Part shown: positions 12,501 to 22,208 of the stretch, one piece after another | How positions within the stretch are numbered: position 1 is the stretch's first letter | Layout: each line of letters begins with the position of its first letter | Source: Acanthaster planci | Taxonomy: Eukaryota; Echinodermata; Asteroidea; Valvatida; Acanthasteridae | Reading direction: 5' to 3' | DNA length: 64,000 nucleotides | Assembly (NCBI RefSeq): GCF_001949145.1 | Contig: NW_019091366.1 | Span: 802,492 to 866,491, forward strand | Notes under the pieces: generated by a model | What the model was told of the DNA's origin: nothing | Seen by the model: the letters and a program-made list of their open reading frames with translations, nothing else | Databases searched by the model: none | Translations under genes and position numbers: made by a program

Positions 12501-12869
12501 TGCAAGCAACAATTTAGTGATGGAAAATTTGGTTGTTGTTATTGTTGTTATGGAACTTGACATTTCTAAAGTCACTTTACGGTAAAGACTAAAGGCCTGG
12601 CTTACTTGCAAGTGGAAAAAGTTAAGTAAAAGTACAAATTTTACAAGAACCTAATGTTCACTTGAAGTGTACTATGATAAACACAATCGACTGAATAAAA
12701 TCTGTTAAAAGTATGAAGAGGTCGAGACATAATTTATCAGACTAACTCGCACTGCTCCATGAAAAACAATGAAAAGCGGTGATAATCATTATTACGTTAT
12801 ATATCGACAATATTTGTGAATCAGAAATCCCAATTTTGTACAACATATGATTACAAGGAAACTTACCAT
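9401..12869 (-). CDS. MYL9-like: Myosin regulatory light chain, smooth/non-muscle type (complete, 6 exons)
   Basis: Joined exons 12867-12869, 11070-11174, 10455-10530, 10187-10288, 9914-9992 and 9401-9569 give a 177-residue protein ending in TAA. Every junction is GT-AG and all phases match. The protein binds the neck of the myosin II heavy chain and controls motor activity when phosphorylated by MLCK or Rho kinase. Visible landmarks are a basic N-terminus (K4-K6, K10-R14), the phosphorylation site [10 protein letters not shown] with Thr19/Ser20, an intact first EF-hand loop [12 protein letters not shown], the family signature [11 protein letters not shown], the GTDPEE linker, and a C-terminal [10 protein letters not shown] ending [10 protein letters not shown]. 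The length fits the family (about 170-177). The later EF-hands are degenerate, as is normal. It is closer to smooth/non-muscle RLC (MYL9, MYL12, Drosophila sqh) than to molluscan striated RLC because it keeps the TS-type N-terminus. The assignment to a vertebrate-style symbol is by resemblance only. Confidence 0.95.
9640..9803. mobile_element. MITE copy 1, inside myosin RLC intron 5
   Basis: Inverted-repeat element of 164 bp. Left arm: TATGGGTGATTCACAA then CCTCCAAGAGTTTGCAAC. Right arm: GTTGCAAACTCGTGGAGG then TGTGAAACGCCCGTA. It is related to the copy at 16544-16686. It lies between exons 6 and 5 of the light chain gene and does not touch splice sites. Confidence 0.7.
9914..9992 (-). CDS. 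MYL9-like: Myosin RLC exon 5 (EF-hand 3 region)
   Basis: The exon has 79 nt (2 + 25 codons + 2). Acceptor is tttttgtag and donor gtaagt. It encodes [26 protein letters not shown], and the terminal TA is completed by the first base of exon 6 to give Tyr. The EF loop [12 protein letters not shown] has lost several acidic ligands, as is usual for this lobe. Confidence 0.95.
10187..10288 (-). CDS. MYL9-like: Myosin RLC exon 4 ([11 protein letters not shown])
   Basis: The exon has 102 nt (2 + 33 codons + 1). The acceptor sits in a T-rich tract and the donor is gtgaga. It encodes [13 protein letters not shown], then the near-invariant [21 protein letters not shown] of the light chain central region, and ends with the first base of the Gly codon of GTDPEE. 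Confidence 0.95.
10455..10530 (-). CDS. MYL9-like: Myosin RLC exon 3 (EF-hand 1)
   Basis: The exon has 76 nt: 25 codons plus one base. Acceptor is cccataag and donor gtaaga. It encodes [18 protein letters not shown] and onward to LASM, with the 12-residue divalent cation loop carrying Asp at positions 1, 5, 9 and 12. This is the regulatory Mg/Ca site of the light chain. Confidence 0.95.
11070..11174 (-). CDS. MYL9-like: Myosin RLC exon 2 (phospho-site exon)
   Basis: The exon has 105 nt, exactly 35 codons, with phase 0 at both ends. Acceptor is ccccag and donor gtcagt. It encodes the lysine-rich N-terminal extension, the kinase recognition sequence [12 protein letters not shown] (phosphorylatable Thr-Ser) and the start of the first EF-hand helix ([11 protein letters not shown]). 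Confidence 0.95.
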
Positions 12870-12960
12870 TTTGAAGAGATTCAAACGGGGTGTCTTCAGG
12901 AGAGGAGAACCAAACCGTCCACTACGCCACCAAACTGAGCAGGATACCAAAAGGCGGAAG
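12867..12960 (-). CDS. MYL9-like: Myosin RLC exon 1: 5' UTR plus start codon
   Basis: Only the ATG (12867-12869) is coding. It is followed directly by the donor gtaagt, and the next exon continues in frame as A-S-K-K-K. A start codon alone on the first coding exon explains why no open reading frame marks this exon. The upstream limit (about 12960) is a guess from local composition. No clear TATA box was found close to it, so the transcription start is uncertain. Confidence 0.75.
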
Positions 12961-13269
12961 GAAAGTTCAACCCCAATAATTATCTGCCAAAGTTGACGTT
13001 CGTTCGTTCCATTTGCCAGCAGGGGTGTTTCGCCACATGTAGTTCGAAGTCATTATTCTTTCCCAAGTTTTTCGGTCTCACTGACTGAAATAACAAACGC
13101 ACTTTAAACAATTGAATCTTACTCAAACAGTTTCGGGAAATAGATGATATCGTGCAGGTTTTTTTTAATTCATTTTTGTTAAATTTACTCATTTCCCTTC
13201 CCCCGAAAATGAAAATATCCTTGATCGTTGCGATAAGTTCCACGGCCCACATCGCGACTGCGACGAGCA

Positions 13270-13279
13270 CCTTATAAGG
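13270..13279. promoter_or_regulatory. Perfect CArG box (SRF site) upstream of myosin RLC
   Basis: CCTTATAAGG matches the consensus CC(A/T)6GG exactly and is a palindrome. It lies 401 bp upstream of the RLC start codon. Serum response factor binds CArG boxes and drives contractile and cytoskeletal genes, so the position makes functional sense. A TATATAT stretch lies a little further upstream at 13333-13339. Binding is inferred. Confidence 0.6.
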
Positions 13280-14563
13280 CATCGTCGCACGTTGGGCAAA
13301 GGAGGCAAACGTCTTGTGGCATGCTGATTCCATATATATGCTGAAGGCACAGTCGCCTTCAATGCACCAGAGTTGTATGTTTGAATAACCCTTCACCTGA
13401 ATGGCAGATCTTTGAGAAATATGATTAGCAAAGTGAGTGATTAAAAAGTATGAACTCGACACAACACAGAAGAACTGTTTACTTTTTGTCTCGGGTCCTG
13501 GTATTATATAACATCTATTGATTGTACTAAAAGTAAGGAAAGTTTGGACACTGACACCTACTTTCTCCCTGTTAAAAGAATTTTATTTTGTTCTGACTTA
13601 AAGAGACATACAAAAATGATAAAAAGATTCTATTACCGTTGGCCAGAATAGCTTCAGTGTGCATGCAGGGGTGTTAAAATTATACTTTTAAAGTGCAGCA
13701 GTGAACTTTAACATCGAGCGCAAACGATAAGATACATTTCTAAATAGATGCATTGTGACATAGGCCATGATATGAACACCATATAGGTGCATACAGTGAT
13801 CTTGCGAGACGTTTCAAGTCAGAGAACAAACCAATTACAGATTTATGAAGAACCGTAATAAAGGAACCGAGCATAAATAATGCCAAAATCAAAGTATTTC
13901 AAAATGTAGGCCTACTTTGTAAGTGTGAGTTGTTGATTTTAAATCGAAATAGGCCTATTGAAATTCAAATATCAAAGTACTTACTCATGTTTACCTATCA
14001 CTTCGTGAGTGAAAAATGATAAGTACAATTAAATACCCAATCAAAACGTATTTTTTGAGATGCAACAGTAACGAGTCGGGGAAAGAAATCGGCTGGCCCG
14101 AGAATGTTATCATCGTGTACTTGTATGGGTAGGCCGATTTGCGAGCGTCTAGTGCTAAGCCACCCCTCATGAGTTTTCGCTCTCGCATTACCCCCTGTTT
14201 CAAAGGTTGTGCCGGTTCCGTATTAAACGTCTAATTTTGTTGTTTTTGTTGTTGTTGCGGGGGAGGGGACTTGACATATTTCTTCAAGCCTGACTACTGC
14301 ATGGGTAGAATTTAAACTGGACAGGCCGAGATCAGTACTTCCGCCTGCGCAAATACATACCTCCACCATGACATGTAGGCATTGATAGAAGTTAACCTAG
14401 CCTTGAGTATCACAAGGTGGCGCTTTAAACCAACCGTTAAAACGTTACATCGTCTCATGTAAACGTTTTCGCTCCTTGCATAATTTACAAGACGTAACGA
14501 TTTCAATTTCTTTTCAATTTTCTGTGGGTTAACCCAACACATTTTTAGTTATTCTCACAAATC

Positions 14564-14793
14564 AAAAGTGCCCCCCGAAAAGTGATTTTTCTGAAGTCTG
14601 CCATTTTTTCAAGTGGCAACCCTCAACTTTTTTGACACCTAGGACCATTTTTCAACCGTATTTTTTAGCCATTCTGCTCTCAGATGAAAGCCCAAAGACC
14701 CAGGGAGTTGACCCTGGCAACGATTTACACTATCCCACCATTTAGGGGGGCCACACGATCTCCTTTTTCAAAAGATATTGTGGGGGCACTTTT
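14564..14793. mobile_element. Short TIR element
   Basis: AAAAGTGCCCCC at the left end (14564-14575) and GGGGGCACTTTT at the right (14782-14793) form 12-bp perfect terminal inverted repeats around 230 bp. No ORF of note. Probably a non-autonomous DNA transposon; no obvious target duplication. Confidence 0.4.
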
Positions 14794-14919
14794 AATGCTA
14801 ATGAGCTGGCCAGAAATTCTCACTTGAATTAGTAAACTGCTACCATAGCTCTTGCAGGAAGAGAACAGCGAACCATATGTGCCCATGCACGTCGTGCAGG
14901 GTGTGACTATGCCTGGGGG

Positions 14920-14927
14920 TATAAAAG
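14920..14927 (+). promoter_or_regulatory. Isolated TATA-box-like motif
   Basis: GGGGTATAAAAGAGG is a textbook TATA context, but no recognisable gene starts downstream on the plus strand for several kilobases. A similar TATAAAAG at 7254-7261 follows a CCAAT at 7242. Both may belong to repeats or be chance. Confidence 0.15.
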
Positions 14928-15555
14928 AGGCACAATACCCTTTTTTTTTCTTCAAAAAACGAATTTGCTACAGGCGTAGCCATAAATATTTCGTGCATCA
15001 ATTGTAAACTTTCGGACTCGGCCGTCAATTGAATCAGGTCTGACAAAAGTTACCTCTGAAATGTCGTCAGACATTTTTTTACACTATGACCATGGTGACG
15101 ATTAACCCCGCCCAAGTATTCGAAATGAGTGCTGCTATAATCCCAAATCAAACCCTAGAAATGGTGGTGACTGTGGTGGTGACGATGGTGGTGAAAAAGC
15201 GTCGGAGATGTGGGGGGGGGTAAGCTGTGAGAACTACATCCAAACGAGGGCGCTCTTCGAACACATCGCGCGATGAACCAAAGCGTCATCGTAAGAGGTT
15301 TATGCAAACTTATGAAGGTCTACCTTCACGATAGAAATTTTAAGGCTTTTCTTGCTCTCTTGAATTGAGACAGTGTTTATGTGAGAGGCTTACCAATATT
15401 AGGACAAGTAAAACTGCTCATATTTAAGGACTTAAATATGCGTTTGCCAAGAGCAAAAAATGGGCGGTTGTCCTCTACGCACCCGGTTCTATGAGATCGA
15501 CGAATCCGGACTTGAAAAAAAAGGATCTTAGGTCTAGAATTATTTTGAATGATAT

Positions 15556-15583
15556 AGTGATCACTGAGTTTTCAGTGATCACT
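15556..15583. repeat. Perfect hairpin, 12-bp stem and 4-base loop
   Basis: AGTGATCACTGA, loop GTTT, TCAGTGATCACT. The arms match perfectly, and each arm contains the smaller palindrome AGTGATCACT. It has no T-run like a bacterial terminator; role unknown. Confidence 0.7.
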
Positions 15584-15796
15584 TAAAGGGCAAACGAAAT
15601 TGTTTCATATTAATTGTTGAAACAAGTATGTAAGTACAGGCACACTTTTTGCCCATCCAGCATGGCCAAAACGTGTGCTTACGTTTATGGTGCCTTGTGG
15701 GGCCCCATGGGTAACAGAACAATTGGAAGTACCCAGCAATTAATCCGATTAGACGCCCTAACTCCGGTGGCATCGCGCTCACACGCACATTCTTCA

Positions 15797-15895
15797 GCTT
15801 GACGCGCGCGTACATTTGGCAAATCACAACACCCTGTTGGTCGAAGAGGCATGTAACGCGCGCGTACCAAGTGTCCACAAGCGTTGTGTCACCTC
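15797..15895 (-). repeat. Dispersed repeat, copy B
   Basis: This is the counterpart of 7858-7960 in inverted orientation. Shared landmarks on the minus strand: GGTGACACAAC, CGCGTTACATGCCTCTTCGA and ACGCGCGCGTCAAG. It is followed on its 3' side by unrelated sequence. Confidence 0.5.
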
Positions 15896-16103
15896 TGGGG
15901 GTCGAATTACACCAATCTCATTTCCATGGGATCTTGCCGCGCCATGCTGGTTCCCACCATGCCTTGCGCGACCTAACTCCTGGTATTATAGAATTTAAAT
16001 ATCCTACATTCGGTGCGTTCGATTAGCTTCCCCGAATACACAAGTGTGACCCCAAGGAAAGCCTCGAAATGAGGCTATTCGAACGCTGTGCGTATTAGCC
16101 AAG

Positions 16104-16177
16104 GCATTCTGGGAAAAAAGGTCAAGTCCTGCCACATTCCATCATTTCCATGCTCGAACAGTCCATCCGTGACGTCA
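16104..16177 (+). promoter_or_regulatory. ZNF143-like and CRE motifs in a CpG-richer segment
   Basis: GCATTCTGGGAA (16104-16115) resembles the reverse complement of the TTCCCAGAATGC core of ZNF143 promoter sites. TGACGTCA (16170-16177) is a perfect CREB/ATF palindrome. A second perfect TGACGTCA is at 17345-17352. The segment lies in the shared upstream region of the divergent RLC and FAM53 genes and could be a promoter or enhancer. Confidence 0.35.
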
Positions 16178-16543
16178 TTAAACTTGAGCAGCCTCCAAAG
16201 ACCCGCTCGCCAGCTGGGGTTGTGGCGGCTGACACCGGGCAGGCAGGCACGGAGATCATGTGATGGTTAAACGAACGTTCTCGTGTAAGTTTGAATTACA
16301 CGTGCAAGCTAATCAAACGTACCCTATTTTGGATATTTAAATTAGGACTTTAGTCAGCGGTTTGCGAGCGACGCGGATTTACGCTTGACGTGCAAGATAA
16401 TACATGGGCTCGAGCGCGCAGCTTTTGAAATACGCACGGGACTGATTTTACGTCATGTATATTCATCCCAAATAGCCAATCAGCGTCATTTTCGTATTCT
16501 ACACGACCAGGCTTGGGAAGGAACGTGCAAGAGGATGGAATTA

Positions 16544-16686
16544 TACGGGCGTATCGCAGTAGTGCGCCTCCAAGAGTTTGCAACCTTTAGCCAATCACAA
16601 TGCTCGAAACCTGTCGACCCAATGCGCGTTTAACGTTTGGAAAGGGTTGCAAACTCTTGGAGGCACGCGATTGTGAATCGCCCGTA
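16544..16686. mobile_element. MITE copy 2 (same family as 9640-9803)
   Basis: Element of 143 bp with outer ends TACGGGCG and CGCCCGTA and long inner arms CCTCCAAGAGTTTGCAAC / GTTGCAAACTCTTGGAGG. It is flanked on both sides by TTA, a possible 3-bp target duplication. Its inner arms are better paired than those of copy 1. Confidence 0.7.
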
Positions 16687-17741
16687 TTAGATCCTTGTTA
16701 GGTACTTAGTGGTAATCCACAAGATTTTCACGAAATAGATATTTGGAATGTACTCGAAAAGGGGAAATTTCTAAGCTATGCTTATTCTTCTCAAACGGAA
16801 GTATTTTACATAATGAACGTTTGGTTCAAATGTCCACATGGGAGATTCTTGTTCAAATGGAAGTGATTAAAACTGCACGTTGCACAGAACAAAGGAAATA
16901 CACCAAAATGATTCAAATAATGTAGGTGTGCGTCTGTGGGTGCGTGGGGGGTATCTTAATCCCTTGGATCTTTTTTCTATTTTTGTGTAAAAAAGCAATG
17001 AATGATTTTATGGTAAATTCGCAGTGCTTCGACTCATCGGGTCGTTCTTTGGTACAATTTAAAAAAAAGTTTTATCTCAATAGTTTTCAGTTTCAATATC
17101 CCTAGAAATATTAAAAAGGGGCAATCAATCATTTGTAGATGGTTGCTTTATAAACGCAGATATGCATGTTTTTATTTTGATAAATAATATGCACTCAAAT
17201 AAGGAATGTGATTGAAATATCGGCCACCATGGGTGTGCGCACACGTACGTGTACGCCCGGGCCGTCTGCACGTTGTGCTTACAAGTACCTAGAGGATCCG
17301 ATGAACCTGCTTTTACAACCCATTAAATCATTGGACAACAATTCTGACGTCAGTTGGGGAAGACCCGACCATTGTGAAATAGGGGAATTCTTCATGAGAA
17401 TTTAGATATTCAACGCTTTTTCCGTTGAACAGGAATAATTGTCATGTTTATATTGAATGTTATTGTCGCTATGAAAACTGGAGAACATTCTTAGCATATT
17501 TTAAGCAATAATGTGTGAATATGAGCTTACATGATCACCCTCAAATGAAGTGATTTTCGTAGACCGATTTATGTTTTGCTATTCAGAAGTCCTCGAGTCT
17601 TGGATGTCCATTCATACACACGCAGCTGTGCAGTCCAGGCCTAGCCTACAATTTGGACGTGTACGCTTTTTGCACAGTGCAGTGAAAGAGCAGTTGGCCA
17701 CTTGCCGCCTGGATATCGTGCGAGTAAGAAGTAGACCGAAA

Positions 17742-17765
17742 ATGGCTGGAATTGACAAAATGGAG
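17742..17765 (+). CDS. Possible short first coding exon, unidentified
   Basis: AAAATGG start context followed by MAGIDKME and the donor-like gtaaaa. Just upstream, a better donor (gtaaga, 17724) could end a non-coding first exon in 17600-17723. The area is CpG-richer than what follows and lies upstream of FAM53 on the same strand, so it could be the FAM53 promoter and leader exon. This is inference from position and splice signals only. Confidence 0.2.
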
Positions 17766-18469
17766 GTAAAATTCCTCAGTTGTGCTCTTATTCGACGCTT
17801 GCTGTCAACGTTTGATATGATTTCTATCTATCATAGATTTGTCTTTTTAGTTCAGAACGACCGTGCAGATATGGGTCTCTTTCAATGTGTCATGTTTCCA
17901 AAAATGTACATGTACACTGTACGTGTCTACATGTACAGTACGTACTACAGTGCATGTACATGTAGCCTACTTAGAAAGTAATGGCATGTTTGTCGCTTGT
18001 CATGTACATGTATGTATGTTGGGTCATGAGTGTCTATGTCAAATTTCCCATGCGACTTCAGCTCAGACTTTCACATATTCATTGTTCCCCTTTTGCGTTC
18101 ATGCTGTTTATATAATGAAGAGTAGTTATTTTGGTTTGCCTTAGCCTGACAAGAACGGCCTCATCATATTGCTAGATTTTTTTGTTGAAGCAGCAATGTA
18201 CAGACTTTGCATGTAATGTAGGCCTAATAAAGTTACATCATGTACTTGTGAGGTACAGTAGGTTTATGTAGGCCTAAAAAGTGAGTTTTTGTTCAGCAGT
18301 GGAGTTGTGAACACTTTTTAGCAGCAAGGCCTAGGGCCTCACTTGTCTCATTAGTGTGTGTGTGTTGTGGGAAGGTGTTGAAATTTTGTTAGCAGTAAGT
18401 TGTACATGTAACTAAAACTTTGTTCCAAAATACTGCATCACTTGAAGTTGAGGCAGATTTTGGTCACTT

Positions 18470-18760
18470 TGTCCAGTGGGCACTAACCACTTCACGTGCA
18501 ACCATTTTGCCCTGTGACCACTTTGCCTAGTTACCACATCATTCGCCACTTTGCCCATTTTTTATTTTGTGCATGTGCTACCTTTGTTCTGCGAATAGAA
18601 GGATGCTTTGTAACTTTGTAATTGGCAGTAAGATGGAGGAGGTGGTTGGGAACATTGGTTATATCATATTTTAATTCTTATTTGTCAAGTCTAAAACTAA
18701 AGGGAGAAATGGTATGGGCGTAGCGGCAAATAGGTGAAGTGGTAAATGGTTGAAGTGAAC
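18470..18760. repeat. Degenerate element with CACTTTGCC/GGCAAA-type ends
   Basis: The left part has repeated blocks CACTTTG(T/C)C, CCACTTTGCC and CCACTTTGCCC. The right part (about 18725-18757) carries the complementary theme GGCAAATAGGTGAAGTGGTAAATGG. The arrangement suggests an eroded inverted-repeat element with internal sub-repeats. Confidence 0.3.
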
Positions 18761-19626
18761 GATAGCTTCAAGACAAGTCGTTATCTGAAAAACTTTAATT
18801 TTCCCAATGATATACTGGAGCTGGTATATTCTTGGAGAAGTAATGTTCATTACAAGTGTAGCAGCTTTTTAAATATAAGCACGAATCTGCATGTTCAGAT
18901 GTTCACTGCTGACTACACATTTTGTTAACTTTGTGTTAACATGACAGTCGAGATGATTTGGTGTACATGTATATGTCCAAACATACATGCCAACCATCAT
19001 CACTGGCCCTCTCACATGAGCTCACTGCATAGAGACTGCATAAAATATCCCACACTACAGTGTATGGTACCGGGTACCTTAATTTGTACCAGCTTATGCC
19101 TCTGGGTAATTTTAATTAAAGGGATGAAGGATTGCATTTGTAAAAATCGCTGATTTTGAATGGCATGTGGCTGAAAACTTTACTATAGTTATATGGGCCA
19201 TAAACGTAAATTTTTATGTGCATTCCCAATTTATTGGGGACATGCGTTAAAGATTCATGAAGAGTGTGCGACATCAGTTAAGTTTACCATTTAAATCCCA
19301 CGATCAACATTTAATACTGATCCACATGTTTGAAGTGATGAGCTTGCATTGGATATTTGTGGAATAGTTCCGGAACATTGTCCCCAGGTTTGGTGGAAAT
19401 TTACATGACCGCAGTGTACACTCTGACGTACAAGTTAGGGGCAAAATATTTTGTAGTGTACAAGGACTATACTGGCCACTGTGTATGGTATACAAACAGC
19501 CAACATGCATACATTTGTCTGAATTCCCTTTAGCCGTTCAATACAAATCCATACTAGGCCTATACCTCATGTATTCATAAACACACACCCTACTACTAAG
19601 CACAGTAGCCAGGCACACAATAGATA

Positions 19627-19654
19627 CAGGTGCATGTACATGTACATGCACCTG
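19627..19654. repeat. Perfect 28-bp palindrome in a TACATG cluster
   Basis: CAGGTGCATGTACA is followed directly by its exact reverse complement. It lies in a cluster of TACATG words at 19627-19695. It contains CAGGTG/CACCTG E-boxes at both ends. Confidence 0.8.
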
Positions 19655-22132
19655 CATGTACTGAACTGTACAATGTAGATGTACATGTACATGTCCGTCA
19701 TACCATTATGGCCCCTTAATAGCCCACAGTGTTCTACAGTAGTATACATGTAGGTACAATGGATAATTTACACAAGGATCGTACAGTACAAATATGTACA
19801 TGTACCCTTTAGGTACATGTACATATTTATAGCACACAAAACTAAATTAGCAACCTCCCATATGACAGTTGGTCCCATTGTAATTGGAGAATTGTTTTAC
19901 AATGCGCATTTATCGTATTTCACAGCAGTATACAAGGCCTAGGTGTGGTACATGTACATTTAATTTCAATTCTTGGTTTGTATTTCATAAGGGGGAATCT
20001 ATGCCAACATGTTACATGTATTAAAATCCTAGTGCTTTGAATGCATGAACAGTATGCAGACGTCCATTTTCGACATGAAATGCATGATGCCTCATTCTGT
20101 ATGAAGGTGCTTGAAAGGTTGAGGATTATTTTGCCCATGTCAAAAAAGAAATCACCTCATGTGTTCCACGTGTATTGTAAGAGGAACTTGTACATCACAG
20201 AAAACGGTTTTGTCATGTTAATTGAACATCAAGGTAATATAAGCTTCATTAGTGATCCATTCCCACTCTCTTCTTTACTGAAAAGGTTCAGGGACAGCTT
20301 AGGTTTGACTTTCCATTGTTGCATATTAAAAACTACATGTATATATCCTTCAGATGCATACATGTGCATGTACAGAACTTAGCAAAGAATGTATTGATTG
20401 GAACTAGGCACTTTGAAGGCTGCCTCTATATTTAATCAGGAAGAGCAGAGGAGAGGTGTTTGCCTCGTGGTGAGTTTTAATTGGTCAATAAATTGGTTCC
20501 TAAGAAAATCAAATAAGAACTTCAGACCTTCTTGTCCACTAAAAATACAATGTTGTGACAAGAAACAGTTGTCAATTGGTTTGCCCAGGTTTAATGATAC
20601 ATGTACATGTAGAAGCATACAGTTGCCATTAAACCATGTGCTATCTATTACAACCATGATATTGCTATCACAGAGCATGATGCACACTGCTTGCCTAGAT
20701 ACTGGGTACCAGTCAAATGGCCTTCTTGATTGCCAACACACCCAACCAGCAGCTTCAAAAACATTTGTTCCCCCCACATGTGTTAAAGCCTGCATTGTCC
20801 AGGTCATGTTGCTGTTTTTTAGGCTTGCCAGCATCCTTGCAGGATTAAAGGGTCGCGCTGATGGCAGCTGGGTGCTTGGAGAGGTTTTGTGGGTAGAATA
20901 AACCTTGCTGCTGGAGGGTAGGACTTAAGAAGTGTGGCCATAATGCTGCTGTACTTTTGTAGGGATTCTAGCATCGGTATAAAAATAATACCAAACTCAA
21001 GTGAGTGCCCAGTATGCCCTCCAGTAAAGAGAAAGCTGTACAGGAAAAAATGTAAATAGTACTCTTTTTAAGATTTGAATTTAAGCTCAAGTGCAGCCAC
21101 TACGAATATATTAAATGCAACATGTGTGGTTACTGAAACAGTGTATTATGTGTACATGAAAGCCCTGCCTTATTTTAATTTACTCATAGCAATACCTACT
21201 GATGTCCTACATGTACTCCGATCAGAAAGTAGGTTTGTGCTTAAGGTATTTTGTTATGTATGTGTTCATACAATGAGTTCAGAAAAATGCACAGTTTTGT
21301 CTCGATGGGGTAAAAACCACATACATGTGTTGTACATCAGAACATCCACTGAGTACATTGCAGCTTCCCTCAAAAACTCTGTTTCAGTTAACGTCAAGTA
21401 GAGCACAAATAGAACATTAACGCAAGAGACCATGATTTTATTTTACCTTCCATTTGACAGTTTATGTAAAACAGAATTGATGTACCGGTACCTGCATTAT
21501 GGAAAGTATGAAAGTAGCCTCTTTTTTACAACGTGAAAATACAGAACGTGTTCAAGAATCATAATTTGTGTTTTAAGCCTTGCATTTGGGATTGCAGAGA
21601 CAGGACAGAAGACCAGTTATCATTGTCCAAATACAAAATGAATTATTGGTGCAGCTGGTTGCACCGTTGCTTTTAGTCTTCACCTAATGGGCTGCAAAGA
21701 ACCACTGAAAGGGTTTTTGTTAACCGAAATTGCAGTGCTTGGAAAGGAAAATACACTGGTATTATTCTGTGCAGCTTGCAGCGAGCCCAGCAGTACACAG
21801 GTCAGGCAAGCAGAACAAATATGCTGGAGAGGTCTGCGCATGCTGCACTAACAGGACAAAGGTTTGGGCCATTTCTATCCCACAGATCTGTGCGTTCCTG
21901 CTCCACAGAGCTGCCCACACACTTCTCATGGTCGTCTGGGAGAAAAAATCCATATGCTGCCAGTGTTGGTTTTATCCCAGGGTTTTATGGTTATTCAATT
22001 CTAAGCTGAGGTGTTCAAACAGAACCCAACCATGGAGACACGGAACTAAACTGCATGGAATCCTGATTTGTAATTGAAGTGTGTTGTTTATATGTCAAGT
22101 AGTGTCAAGAATGACTTTTTGTATGAACACTG

Positions 22133-22208
22133 TATGTACATGTACGTACATGTACATGTATGTACATGTATATACATGTACATGTATTTGTAGGTGTATC
22201 TACATGTA
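22133..22208. repeat. Dense TACATG cluster
   Basis: About 75 bp built almost entirely from TACATG/GTACATGTAC units with occasional TATG or CGTA interruptions. It is one of the densest such clusters in the window. Confidence 0.85.

Larger units (their letters stand above)
12961..17599. other. Intergenic region between divergent genes
   Basis: Contains the CArG box, TIR elements, a perfect hairpin, dispersed repeat copy B, CRE sites and a MITE. A 160-codon minus-strand open frame covers 13462-12980 but overlaps the RLC promoter and looks fortuitous. Confidence 0.6.

Noticed and set aside
12980-13462. 160-codon minus-strand open frame upstream of myosin RLC
   Set aside because: It overlaps the likely promoter and CArG box and has no family resemblance; most likely fortuitous.
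20398-20901. 167-codon plus-strand open frame
   Set aside because: No recognisable domain, the opposite strand is open over the same region, and there is no convincing splice or promoter context.
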